Below, one piece after another: positions 38,501-45,520 of a stretch of 64,000 bases of DNA. A program made the position numbers and the translations under genes. The DNA is from Chitinophaga sancti (GTDB taxonomy: Bacteria; Bacteroidota; Bacteroidia; Chitinophagales; Chitinophagaceae). Numbering within the stretch: position 1 is the stretch's first letter; every line of letters starts with the position of its first letter. The notes under the pieces were generated by a model. That model was not told the DNA's origin. It did not search any database and saw nothing but the letters and a program-made list of their open reading frames with translations. The stretch is taken from the NCBI RefSeq assembly GCF_034424315.1, contig NZ_CP139972.1, forward strand, positions 1,116,001 through 1,180,000. The letters are read 5' to 3'.

Positions 38501-39367
38501 AGATGCTGTGAGTGATGCGCCCGAATTTTTATGTTCATAATCGTGCCCTCTATATATATAAGATAAGGACGAACCTAGTGAAAGACCATCTGTTGAGCTA
38601 TTCGTCAGCGATAGCGCGCCGGTAAATCCATGATCAGATAATTTAGATCCTGCATTCAGAGAAGGAGATATTGAAGATTCTATTCCATATCCCCTGTAAT
38701 TATTATAAGTAAAGGCAACTCCAAATTTTAAATTTCCAATTGCAGAATCATTGCCTGCTTCTCTGGCCGTGGGGCTGGGCGTACCAAATAACTCAAAACC
38801 TGCACCCAGGGTTGCCCCCCAGGATACGGATGGTTTCGAATGCTGCACTTTACTGATGCTGTCTGCACCATTAAATTCATCTGGCAATCCACGCATGTTA
38901 CGTGTAATACTACCTGGATTGATATTCCAGCCCAGTCCTACCCAGCTGGGCTCCTGGTCCATGGAAATACCACTGTTATATCCGAGCGCAATGGGATAAC
39001 CGCCTACGTCCATCAAAGGGATCTTGTAAGAGAAATCACCAGAAAAAAGGTCTACCATATTCTCTCCGTTCACAGATGTGAATGTCTGTGTTTCGGGTTG
39101 TCCGGGACCACCTCGATCCTCCGGTTGAGGAGGATCTATTTTTTTGTCCGATTGAATATTTATCCGGTGATGCGGGGTTAATATGACCTTTCCCGGTCTT
39201 AGATTTCCATATGCCTTTGCTGCGGGAACAGACACGATTATACTGACGGCAGACCCGCCTTTCACAGCTGCCAGTGCATTCATAGGTAGCACCGTTTCAA
39301 TGTAAAGCAAAGCCAGCATGACAATTGCAAATGTCTTTTTCCCCCTCGCAGCGAATTCCAATATCAT
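32552..39367 (-). CDS. Giant secreted SpvB-like/PA14/DUF5977 protein
   Basis: 2271 residues. The N-terminus has a membrane/signal segment about 12-34. An SpvB/RHS-like entry motif near 102-165 reads LFSGDFSYKIPLMDVGGYP, then YNSGISMDQEPSWVGLGWN. A PA14 domain (about 636-776) has WTGRLKIDVTGRYVFSTR and LYINDSLVIDNW. A long beta-rich middle follows. Three DUF5977-like repeats lie near 1909-1950, 1976-2012 and 2136-2176 (YSSTLSQQAANDAA, ELSQQQADDLAA, ANGQAYANANGNC). PA14 binds glycans or acts in pore-forming toxins. It is likely secreted and partnered with the RHS protein, as TcB-like and TcC-like parts are in Tc toxins, although here the two lie in separate genes. Start ATG is clear; 36 bp after the LolA-like gene. 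Confidence 0.8.
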   Translation of the reverse strand: MILEFAARGKKTFAIVMLALLYIETVLPMNALAAVKGGSAVSIIVSVPAAKAYGNLRPGKVILTPHHRINIQSDKKIDPPQPEDRGGPGQPETQTFTSVNGENMVDLFSGDFSYKIPLMDVGGYPIALGYNSGISMDQEPSWVGLGWNINPGSITRNMRGLPDEFNGADSISKVQHSKPSVSWGATLGAGFELFGTPSPTAREAGNDSAIGNLKFGVAFTYNNYRGYGIESSISPSLNAGSKLSDHGFTGALSLTNSSTDGLSLGSSLSYIYRGHDYEHKNSGASLTASVAGSYNTRAGLKDMQFSVGDRWYNKVKEKSTSGAFESGISFAHQAYTPTITFPTTGIAYSCNVKVGFEKYGYDPYVVAGYNHTRQELEGADTLLVLPAFGYLNYQNANGKPASLLDYNIEKEMSYREKPVIPTIGIPIYTYDVFSISGEGTGGMFRAYRSDIGHVHDHQMKTKSKSISGSLDLGLGQSVHLGVDFNLVNANTENGPWTDLNMMGDSTGFKSSKGLYEAAYFRNPGETAVNDKNWQKALGGDEVVATRLYQSGNSDPDIYAYNTLDRYRGFKVYDSVKVKGVSSGRAIRDKRTQIISFLTAEEAGTAGLSKYIDNYHENKFPLQSCDIAYTADLDFPGLSGDYYSGRNFNKYEFNRTDTIVNFGSYNEINLVPKGLNLMKSDFSIRWTGRLKIDVTGRYVFSTRTDDGIRLYINDSLVIDNWRGKPADFEDTAALNLVAGEMYNIKMEYFQKNEKAIARLQWRFAGQATHAIPKLNLYLPSKKDTFLVSPDNLITREKRVNSFRKSNHISEIDVLNADGRRYVYGIPVYNLLQKDLTFSVNPDGGNALTGLVKFENGKDNTTGNKSGNEQFFSKEVMPAYPHSFLLSGILSPDYVDLTGDGITSDDPGDAIRFNYTKIAGVKNPNRWRIPYSGYANYNQGLRTDNRDDKGSYLYGEKELWYLNSIESKNMIAIFWISNRKDLPGMEENGDFQAIGQFKRLDSIALYSKSDFQRSGTNALAIKTAHFDYDTSLCIGAGPDMTVGKLTLKKVWFTYNGNQRKDKNAYVFNYTTKNPSYKTNYYDRWGNYKDPSQNPGSAVNNIINNADYPYALQDSSLAAENAAAWTMNEITLPSGAVIKVDYESDDYAFVQNKRAAQMFRIAGFSASQPNAATVLNNELYRSANDYTYVGISVPYAVSSNRELYERYLQGMDTMFFKVFVKMPSDKFGSGSEYVTGYATMEPGNYGFYQKGSSFYIWLKLQTVNNAGEVVSDGYNPIAKAATQYLRLNLPSKAYPGSQTGDDLSPLDGAKMLLSQVTNLKEMFTGFDTDVRMKGWVKSFDTTRSYIRLANPYYKKYGGGLRVKRVAVYDNWNKMVNRKEAVYGQEYIYTTSRTIAGNTETISSGVASWEPNIGSEENPWKLPIQYKEQAAVLAPVSSGYVEKPLGETFFPAATVGYSKVRVRSLNTKKTRSANGYTENCFYTSYDFPTLTDMTPIADNKKRFKPTLGNLLKINAKHFMAISQGFKVELNDMNGKLKSQAYYNESDPDHPVSYTENYYHVDDQTATVKHLNNTVKVINDKGDIDPNASVGKDVEIMMSMRQQRSVTNAYNMNVNSDMFNWGTLPAIIPSLLNFAQREETILRLLGTTKVVNRHGLLDSVVVIDKGSRVVTKNLLYDGETGDVVLTSTQNEFNDSVFHFSVPAGWVYEGMSGAYKNIGAVAENVTISEGKVISGLDDLTLREYFSAGDEVLVYNRQKTGGTDCNPEIATWAGLSRIYVVDANAISGGTPDLYFVNKEGAAFTGSRVTMKVLRSGRRNMAAIAGEMAMLKNPVYKDSILVIDANSKVLNANAIEYSQFWKVADKKKTDSVKNCITQSYADYVTGEACGDHIYGNDSIGGWYSATCSGGMIGDLVYYHIDRDMYSSTLSQQAANDAAKKALDSLGPDYAARFSPCLYPNRAISRAYVKNNCQAGTIPDTTIYAVKYGKYRELSQQQADDLAAADTAANGQAYANANGNCLTCNFYVDMKPDTDEMPPFAIIATNDATGISYGIAGTEVLVPTNFPICRAIPEGNYTLHMKAMEICYAFTKDSAQHTLNNSTDETFVTRTPINVAVSMHKRFYSTQFTAEVIKNDCPSGLFGSTVLVDVPANSAYSYVSVADANAKARDYIESSLQKTANAQGTCLDGTHLIIKEKAGKGSAHSLLIYQKLGGTSHTLTFDGEQLTVPLDQGMWDITLITMSGTSNVSFNGGPTQTYGPGTGRTWHISGPPLTIEVWNP

Positions 39368-39403
39368 GATTGATTATTTATATCTTAGGTATAAGTGTTA
39401 GAT

Positions 39404-40141
39404 TTACAGATCAGGTGAGCCAACAAAAATATTATAGTCCTGATACGCTGGAGTCACTTTCAATACATCGCCTTCTCTATAAAAAAATTCTTTCTCATCG
39501 TAACGGCTTTTATTAGCAGCAATCTCCTTATAGTTATACAGGTTCGTTTTTACCAATGCATATTCTTCGTACCCTACCGGCAATTCGTCGCCCTGATTAT
39601 CCGCGCTAATCAGCATTGTTGTCTTCAGTACATAATTCATCGATATCACCCTTTGTGAGACGGTATCAATCACTATGGACATTTTTTTGCATGGCCCATT
39701 AGCAGGAAAAGTGACGTCGATAATTGTGTTTTTCTGCTGATAGCTAAATGAGCTGCCAGTGGCGGCTTCTAACAAGGAATAAATGGTCGCCAGTGGATCA
39801 ACAGGAGAAGCTGCCTTACTATTTTTAGCCAGGTACATGAGTTTATCTTCTTTGAAGAGCACAATATTATAGATACCATTATGGATCGTCTCTGTATGAT
39901 CCAGTAAGCACCTGTAATTTTCTCCATTCATTTCCACCTTTCCCTGCAAACTATCAAGCAACTTGTATGGCGTATGCTCATTGGAATAAGTATATTTCAA
40001 GTCAAAACTGACTGGCTGTTGCAGACTTTTCGCCTGTACACGGCGTAACATATTCAGTGCTTTTTTAATTGCTGTTGTATCCTTGGCATGTGAGGAAATA
40101 ACAACAGTCATCCCGATAATTAGTGCTAATAAAGACCTCAT
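39404..40141 (-). CDS. Secreted protein, possible LolA-like fold
   Basis: 245 residues with a signal peptide (about 1-19, VISSHAKD). The body alternates strands and helices, with DLKYTYSNEHTPYKLLDSLQGKVEMNGENY and an aromatic mid-region, reminiscent of the half-barrel of LolA-type carriers that shuttle lipoproteins or bind hydrophobic ligands. This is an impression from pattern, not an established match. It overlaps the upstream gene by 4 bp (ATGA) and precedes the PA14 giant by 36 bp, so it is inside the operon and likely serves assembly or export of the giant proteins. Confidence 0.6.
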   Translation of the reverse strand: MRSLLALIIGMTVVISSHAKDTTAIKKALNMLRRVQAKSLQQPVSFDLKYTYSNEHTPYKLLDSLQGKVEMNGENYRCLLDHTETIHNGIYNIVLFKEDKLMYLAKNSKAASPVDPLATIYSLLEAATGSSFSYQQKNTIIDVTFPANGPCKKMSIVIDTVSQRVISMNYVLKTTMLISADNQGDELPVGYEEYALVKTNLYNYKEIAANKSRYDEKEFFYREGDVLKVTPAYQDYNIFVGSPDL

Positions 40142-41220
40142 TTATAAACAAATTTTATCTGCCAGTTTTCATTCCTGCTATTTTTTAAACGAAACAGGTA
40201 CGACCGACCATTCGCAAGGCTTAATTTCGTCAATGGTATATTGATATTGTTCATCCCTGGTTCCACCGGAAGGCTGGCAGATTTGACTATACTTCGGGCT
40301 GCATCTAAGCTGATGATCTCGTATACTATCTTCGCATCTCCGGCATCATTATTATACCCAACCTGCAATGCCCCCGAAAAGGCCACAACAGATCCATCCA
40401 ACTCCCTTTTCAACTGCACGTAAGTATCCTCGCTTACCACTGTATTCTCTTTAGCTACCCCCTTCACCCTAAACCCCCAGATCTCCGCCTGCGCCGCAAA
40501 CTGCGTATTATTCCTCGCTACTACCGTCCAGGCATAACTCTTCGCCGTATCCAATGCAATCGCTGAAACCGGGTAATTCAAAAACTGATCCTTCAAATGA
40601 CCTGTACGATATACCGGGATATTCACCTGCATCGCCTCTGCCTCTGACTGCCCCTTCCTGACTTCTACAATTGTAAAATCATAATTCAGATCACTAAAAA
40701 TTGTAACCGGTGCCGGCGGGATCCACGTAAACTGTGGCAAATTCCCCTCCACCACACTCTGATCAGCAGGATTATTCAATAAGGGCGGACTTACCGGTTC
40801 CACTGCAAATGGCAGACAATCTTCCGCTATCAGCGAAGACGCATCGCCAGACAGCAGGAATACACTGTAACATGCTGTGTATGTACCAGCCATCAGCAAG
40901 CCATTGACATTTCTATCGGAGGTATGCGACAGGTATTCATAGTCGATAGGCGATACATCCGCTACCTGCAATTGTTTGGCTCCCCTGGATAATGAAATAA
41001 TGCGACTGGCGCCTGTCAGCACAGGTTGATTGGTCTGTGAATCTGTTATGCGCAATTCAACACGCACTCTTATCGGTGATGCAGCGCCAGATACCAGTAA
41101 GATATTCCACAGCTGCGCTTTTTGCATGACACCTGTCGGGGGTAACTGTACCGTCATATTTACCTGGGCGCTTGCCTGAAGAGATAGCAACATCAGCGCT
41201 ATCAGGATAAAACGTCTCAT
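40138..41220 (-). CDS. Secreted Ig-like-domain protein
   Basis: 360 residues. Signal peptide about 1-19 (SLQASAQ). Two or three beta-sandwich-like segments follow. The middle has PQFTWIPPAPVTIFSDLNYDFTIVEV, a Pro-rich fibronectin/Ig-like pattern with the W-x-P turn, and later AYAWTVVARNN. The gene begins directly at the base after the stop of the barrel gene (41221/41220) and overlaps the next by 4 bp. Two-domain Ig-like proteins in Bacteroidota operons often act as periplasmic or surface scaffolds. No specific family recognised. Confidence 0.65.
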   Translation of the reverse strand: MRRFILIALMLLSLQASAQVNMTVQLPPTGVMQKAQLWNILLVSGAASPIRVRVELRITDSQTNQPVLTGASRIISLSRGAKQLQVADVSPIDYEYLSHTSDRNVNGLLMAGTYTACYSVFLLSGDASSLIAEDCLPFAVEPVSPPLLNNPADQSVVEGNLPQFTWIPPAPVTIFSDLNYDFTIVEVRKGQSEAEAMQVNIPVYRTGHLKDQFLNYPVSAIALDTAKSYAWTVVARNNTQFAAQAEIWGFRVKGVAKENTVVSEDTYVQLKRELDGSVVAFSGALQVGYNNDAGDAKIVYEIISLDAARSIVKSASLPVEPGMNNINIPLTKLSLANGRSYLFRLKNSRNENWQIKFVYK

Positions 41221-43587
41221 TTAAAATGTTTTTGTATAGGTAATTCGTCCTGTATTATTTGAAACCAGCCGCCTTTCAGCACCCGGGATAAATCCTTTAT
41301 CTGCCATGAGCTCTATCTGGCCCATATATGGAATGGCTACACGCATTGTACCGGTATATCCCACATTCCTCAGCTCATAGACTGTCTGGTAACTATATTT
41401 TATGCCTCCGCCAATGTCCAGCCAGCTTTTAACTTTATACAATACATTCCCGTCTCCCCCATACAGATCGTAATCGCCATTCATTGCAGCCTGACCGGTG
41501 CCCTGTATGGTAAATTTGCCCAGGAACATGGTATGATTTAATAGCAGGTTCTTTGTATTGTAGTACACAAAACTGCTGTCGTCCTGCTTGTTATAAAAGC
41601 GGGTATAAGACAACATGGTATTCATCATCACATGATGTACTTTATAAAAATGACTCAGGGTGCCGACCATCGTGTAGAAAGTACTTTCCATATATGTACC
41701 ATCACTCAGTTTCGTCAGCTGAGAGCTGGGATAATACCCCACACTCAATACCGGATAGTGCTTAATCCTCAACGTAGCCTGGATGCTTTTAAAGATGGTA
41801 TTGCTTTTATAATCTGCCTGCTGATACTGACTGGTGTAATCATTTCGACGAACAGATGCGGTGACTAACAACTGTTGTTTAAAGAAAGGCTGGTCTACAC
41901 GCACTGTCCATGCAATTTGCTTTGAGCCGGTAGTATACAAACTGAAGGATTGAAAGCCGGCTCCCATTACCTTGTATACAGCTGCGAGTTTAGTACCTGT
42001 CTGGGTAATCAGGGAATTTGCGCTCATCGACCAGGCTTCATTGCTGTGATCAATCATACTCAACATACTGTGCCCAGATTGCTGGTAATAAGGGTAGGAC
42101 GACTTCGCGATCTCCCCTGTCATATAGGTGTTCTTTGCGATCTGCCAGCGACCCTCCAGGGCCAGGCCCTGGATATGATAGTTAGGTTTACTGGCACTAT
42201 CTGCGCTTGCATTCAGGTTATACAGCTGTTTTTTACCCATGTAATAAGTAAAGAACAGGTGATTGCCTTCTTTCATCCCATAGCCGCCTCTTATCAATGC
42301 CAGGTACTGACTGGGCGCACCGCTATTTACCACGTAGTTTCTAAAGCGATAGTCAATAGTACCGGCGGCAACAGCTACATAATAAGAGGGGTTAAACTCT
42401 GCCTGCACCCCCGTAATGCTGATGCCTTTGGCTGTTAATTCAGAGTAGTCGGCCAGGGTACGGCCAAGACCTATGGAGCGTATAGCCAACAGGGTTTTAT
42501 AGCCTTTCGGCAATACTGTGTCCGGCAGGTTCAGTTCGTTGAGGTGCTGGTTCAGCTCCTGGTTATTCTTACTGCTCATCAGTTTTTCAATGATATTCCC
42601 TTTGAGGTTGGCCATTTGCGCTTCATGAACGTGATAGGTGCTATCCATGATCCGCAGGCGCTCCTGCAGGGTGTCTAACTGGTGCTGGCGGGCAGCATAA
42701 TAGTTTTCAAAACTGGTATCGGCAGGAGGATGGTTTACCGTTGAGTCCCTGAGATGACCTTTGTAACGAAGGAGGATGTCCAGTGAGGGCATTTCAGGCA
42801 GGGATGGAATGCCTGGCATTGAGGGCTTCCCCGGCTTTGATGAAATATCCCCCATTGATGGCATCGCCGGCCGCCGGAAGAGCGAGTCGAAGCCTATGCC
42901 TGGCAAGGTGTCTTTCCGGCCATAGAGTTTTCGTTCTTTGGCTTCCACGAGGCGTTGCAACTGCGCTGGTGAAGACAACCAGTCCTTCAATTGATAAAAC
43001 TCCAGGGATTTTGCGTTCAGTCTATTTTTTTCCAGTTGCAAGCGTTGCAGTTCACCGACCTGGTAACCATCCCAATTTTGTAGTTTATCGTACAACAGGT
43101 TCTTGAAATCCCTGTTGGTGTACTGCATATTGATGCCGGTGATATCCCGGAATAGCGTTGAATTCCCCCTGGCAGTGGTAAATGCAACACGCACAGGATA
43201 TTGCTCCCTGATGGTCAGATCGAGATAAGTCTGAACAGTATGCTGGTAAATATCTTTCTGCTGGTAAGGGGTATCAAGTCCGGACTGGTAGTAATAATCA
43301 TACATCACATTCCCGTGCACCTTCAGGAAAGGCTTGCGGGCCGGGTAGGGTCGCCTGGCTGTATCATAGCGCTGATTGGCATGTAGTGGCAGCAGGTTAA
43401 TATTACCAGCTGTGTCAATAGCTAACAAATAAGACACTTCTCCGGATGATTGCCGGATACCACGGGGAAAGGCTACGATTGGCCCCTTACCCGGGGCACC
43501 GGGCAATGAGGTACTACGCTGCAACTGAGCATAGGTGAGCAGGCTTCCTGCCGTAAGGAAAAATAATATAAGGTATAGAGATTTCAA
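41221..43587 (-). CDS. Outer-membrane-barrel-like protein, first gene of the RHS operon (TTG start)
   Basis: 788 residues. A signal peptide (about 1-20, LLTYAQ) is followed by a soluble N-terminal part with long helices (GELQRLQLEKNRLNAKSL, HQLDTLQERLRIMDSTYHVHE) and a Pro/Ser/Met-rich linker near 240-275. The C-terminal half consists of repeated amphipathic strands with Tyr and Trp at the ends (YYVAVAAGTIDYRF, LALIRGGYGM, MTGEIAKSSYPYY), as in an outer-membrane beta-barrel. I infer an export or anchoring pore. The only in-frame start before the signal peptide is TTG (43587). An in-frame stop lies upstream and no ATG intervenes, so a weak start may cap expression of the operon. Confidence 0.65.
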   Translation of the reverse strand: MKSLYLILFFLTAGSLLTYAQLQRSTSLPGAPGKGPIVAFPRGIRQSSGEVSYLLAIDTAGNINLLPLHANQRYDTARRPYPARKPFLKVHGNVMYDYYYQSGLDTPYQQKDIYQHTVQTYLDLTIREQYPVRVAFTTARGNSTLFRDITGINMQYTNRDFKNLLYDKLQNWDGYQVGELQRLQLEKNRLNAKSLEFYQLKDWLSSPAQLQRLVEAKERKLYGRKDTLPGIGFDSLFRRPAMPSMGDISSKPGKPSMPGIPSLPEMPSLDILLRYKGHLRDSTVNHPPADTSFENYYAARQHQLDTLQERLRIMDSTYHVHEAQMANLKGNIIEKLMSSKNNQELNQHLNELNLPDTVLPKGYKTLLAIRSIGLGRTLADYSELTAKGISITGVQAEFNPSYYVAVAAGTIDYRFRNYVVNSGAPSQYLALIRGGYGMKEGNHLFFTYYMGKKQLYNLNASADSASKPNYHIQGLALEGRWQIAKNTYMTGEIAKSSYPYYQQSGHSMLSMIDHSNEAWSMSANSLITQTGTKLAAVYKVMGAGFQSFSLYTTGSKQIAWTVRVDQPFFKQQLLVTASVRRNDYTSQYQQADYKSNTIFKSIQATLRIKHYPVLSVGYYPSSQLTKLSDGTYMESTFYTMVGTLSHFYKVHHVMMNTMLSYTRFYNKQDDSSFVYYNTKNLLLNHTMFLGKFTIQGTGQAAMNGDYDLYGGDGNVLYKVKSWLDIGGGIKYSYQTVYELRNVGYTGTMRVAIPYMGQIELMADKGFIPGAERRLVSNNTGRITYTKTF

Positions 43588-44281
43588 TTGGCTATTTAAA
43601 CAAGTGTAACCCGGTATACGAGGATATAATTATCAATGCTATCTCGACTGGGTATAACTATGACATAGGTATTATTTTGGATTAAAAAACGGGTGTGTTA
43701 CTTCACAAACTGATAATTTTAGAATAAAGCTAGAGAATAATCAAGTGCTACCAAAATTGCCAGCATGATATTTTTAATGATTGAGACAATCATTAGCTTA
43801 TCGATGATTCGCTTTATTAAAGCCAGACAACATTCCCCTATTGAAGATTATTTTTGAATTTTCCTGGCCGCCTATACCAAACATTGATGCATTATCTACA
43901 CTGGAAGAATAGGTACGGGTACCTAAATACGTTCATCTGCCAGAAAGGTTGCCATATTACAGTGAAAGAATCGATGAAAATAGCGTATGGTCCCCCATTC
44001 CACCTAAACAATTATTGGTTCCTGACAAAAACAGTTTCAAAATTCAGAACATTATAAAATTGAATTAACCGCTACATTCAGAGGAATATCGAGACTTAAT
44101 AATCATCATTCATAGTATTATATTGGATAAATTCATTTGATCTTACTATAAATAGAGATAAGGGTTACTTCATTATCTTGAACCGTTATACGAAATAGCG
44201 ATTAACATACTAAAAAACCGGTGCTACAAATTTAGGGGTATTAGAATAATTTCCAAATTAACTTTCTTTTTAATAATAATG
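43588..44281. other. Upstream region of the RHS operon
   Basis: About 700 bp, AT-rich, with no convincing gene. It must hold the operon promoter on the minus strand. I could not identify a firm Bacteroidota -33/-7 pair by eye. A short frame at 43854-44057 shows nothing recognisable. Confidence 0.5.
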
Positions 44282-44590
44282 ATTAATATCAGTGTGAAAA
44301 TCTGCACCTCCTTCCTGTGGATGATTCAATTCCGGGCACCAGCCAAAATTGCCAAAAGAAAATGTATTGCTTTTGCGGGTCACCGCCACAATCACCAGGA
44401 ACAATAATAACAGCCTTAAGTTTAGAAGCAAATCCGTCATTGGTGACTTCATGTGGGCTAGCAGAAGTCGTGTGCACGGCGAGAGGAAGACCATGCGCGT
44501 CAGTAATAACCATGAACTTCGTACCTTTGCCGCGCCTGGTCTTTTTAACTCCTGGCCCCCCTTTTTTAATCCTATCTTTCTATTTTGTCT
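44282..44590 (-). pseudogene. IS5-family transposase fragment
   Basis: On the minus strand a frame reads [20 protein letters not shown], then [20 protein letters not shown], then loses sense after GDCGGDPQ. This is the DDE core of an IS5-group transposase (GKGTK.M.I.D..GLPL....SA.PHEVT). It lacks the N-terminal half and any inverted repeat, and frames either side do not continue, so it is a relic. Confidence 0.7.
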
Positions 44591-44641
44591 GACAATATTG
44601 ATTTTTTATGTAGTTTCCGATTTCAACAGATTGTCACATTT

Positions 44642-45511
44642 ATGAGGAACCGGTTTACATTTTCATTACTGAATACTGATTATGTACAATTGAATGAGAG
44701 CTGGAATTATTTCAATGTGATTAGTCCTTTTTACCGGCTTTACCTGATTGATGATGGTATCGGTTTCCTCTCCAATCCTGATCAGCACATCACCTTAGAA
44801 AAGGGAAATCTTTACCTGATACCAAGCTTTACCATGTTTAACCAAACATGCCCTTCCCACCTCAGCCAGTATTATGTTCATTTTATAGAGGAATCTTCGG
44901 ATGGCAGTTCTTTATTTGCCGGGAGCAGGAAATTGTTACAGATAGAAGCTTCATCGTCAGACATTGATTTGCTGAAAAGGCTGGTTGCAATAAATCCGGG
45001 AAGAGATCTCCGGAAATCCGACAATCCAAAAGTGTATGAGAAAAGTAACATCCTGAAAGGCTTCCAGGAAGCTAACTTACACATCGGCTTATCTACTATT
45101 CTTGAAACGCAGGGATTGATCCAGGTCCTATTATCCAGGTTCCTGAACTGCAAGGAATTTGCCTGTCATCCGCAAAAGTTAATTCCATCGAGGATAATGG
45201 AAGCCATTAATTATATCCAAACCCATCTTGGCGGAAATATTTCGGTAGAGGAATTGGCGACCAGGGCAAATTTAAGTACGGATCATTTTTCCAGGTCATT
45301 CTTTCAGCATACCGGGCAGCGTCCGCTTCAATACATTCAGCAAAAGCGAATTGACCGTGCACAGTTTCTGATCCTGACTACAGATTATACTTTTGCAGAA
45401 ATTGCAGCGCAAACAGGATTTGAAAGCCTGAGTTATTTTGCAAGAATATTTAAATGTACAACCGGCCAAACACCGGGAAATTACAGGAATAGCCGTTCTT
45501 ATAATATATGA
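44642..45511 (+). CDS. AraC-family transcriptional regulator
   Basis: About 289 residues from ATG 44642. The N-terminal ligand-binding-like region has LYLIPSFTMFNQTCPSHLSQ (cupin-like). The C-terminus carries the double helix-turn-helix: NISVEELATRANLSTDHFSRSFF, then TFAEIAAQTGFESLSYFARIF with TGQTPGNYRNS, the AraC signature. It converges with the fucosidase gene, leaving only 9 bp, and both genes have a carbohydrate flavour. That suggests regulation of sugar-use genes, but nothing proves the link. The upstream 20 codons of the open frame overlap the IS relic and are not part of it. Confidence 0.85.
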   Translation: MRNRFTFSLLNTDYVQLNESWNYFNVISPFYRLYLIDDGIGFLSNPDQHITLEKGNLYLIPSFTMFNQTCPSHLSQYYVHFIEESSDGSSLFAGSRKLLQIEASSSDIDLLKRLVAINPGRDLRKSDNPKVYEKSNILKGFQEANLHIGLSTILETQGLIQVLLSRFLNCKEFACHPQKLIPSRIMEAINYIQTHLGGNISVEELATRANLSTDHFSRSFFQHTGQRPLQYIQQKRIDRAQFLILTTDYTFAEIAAQTGFESLSYFARIFKCTTGQTPGNYRNSRSYNI

Positions 45512-45520
45512 TCTACATCG

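Noticed and set aside
22628..39367. T9SS C-terminal sorting domains on the giant proteins
   Set aside because: The C-termini end in a toxin-like tip and a DUF5977/beta region, and do not show the usual Ig-like sorting domain with the KxxxN-type strands.
44585..44642. Longer start for the second AraC gene
   Set aside because: The extra 19 codons lie over the IS relic edge and are unlike family N-termini.
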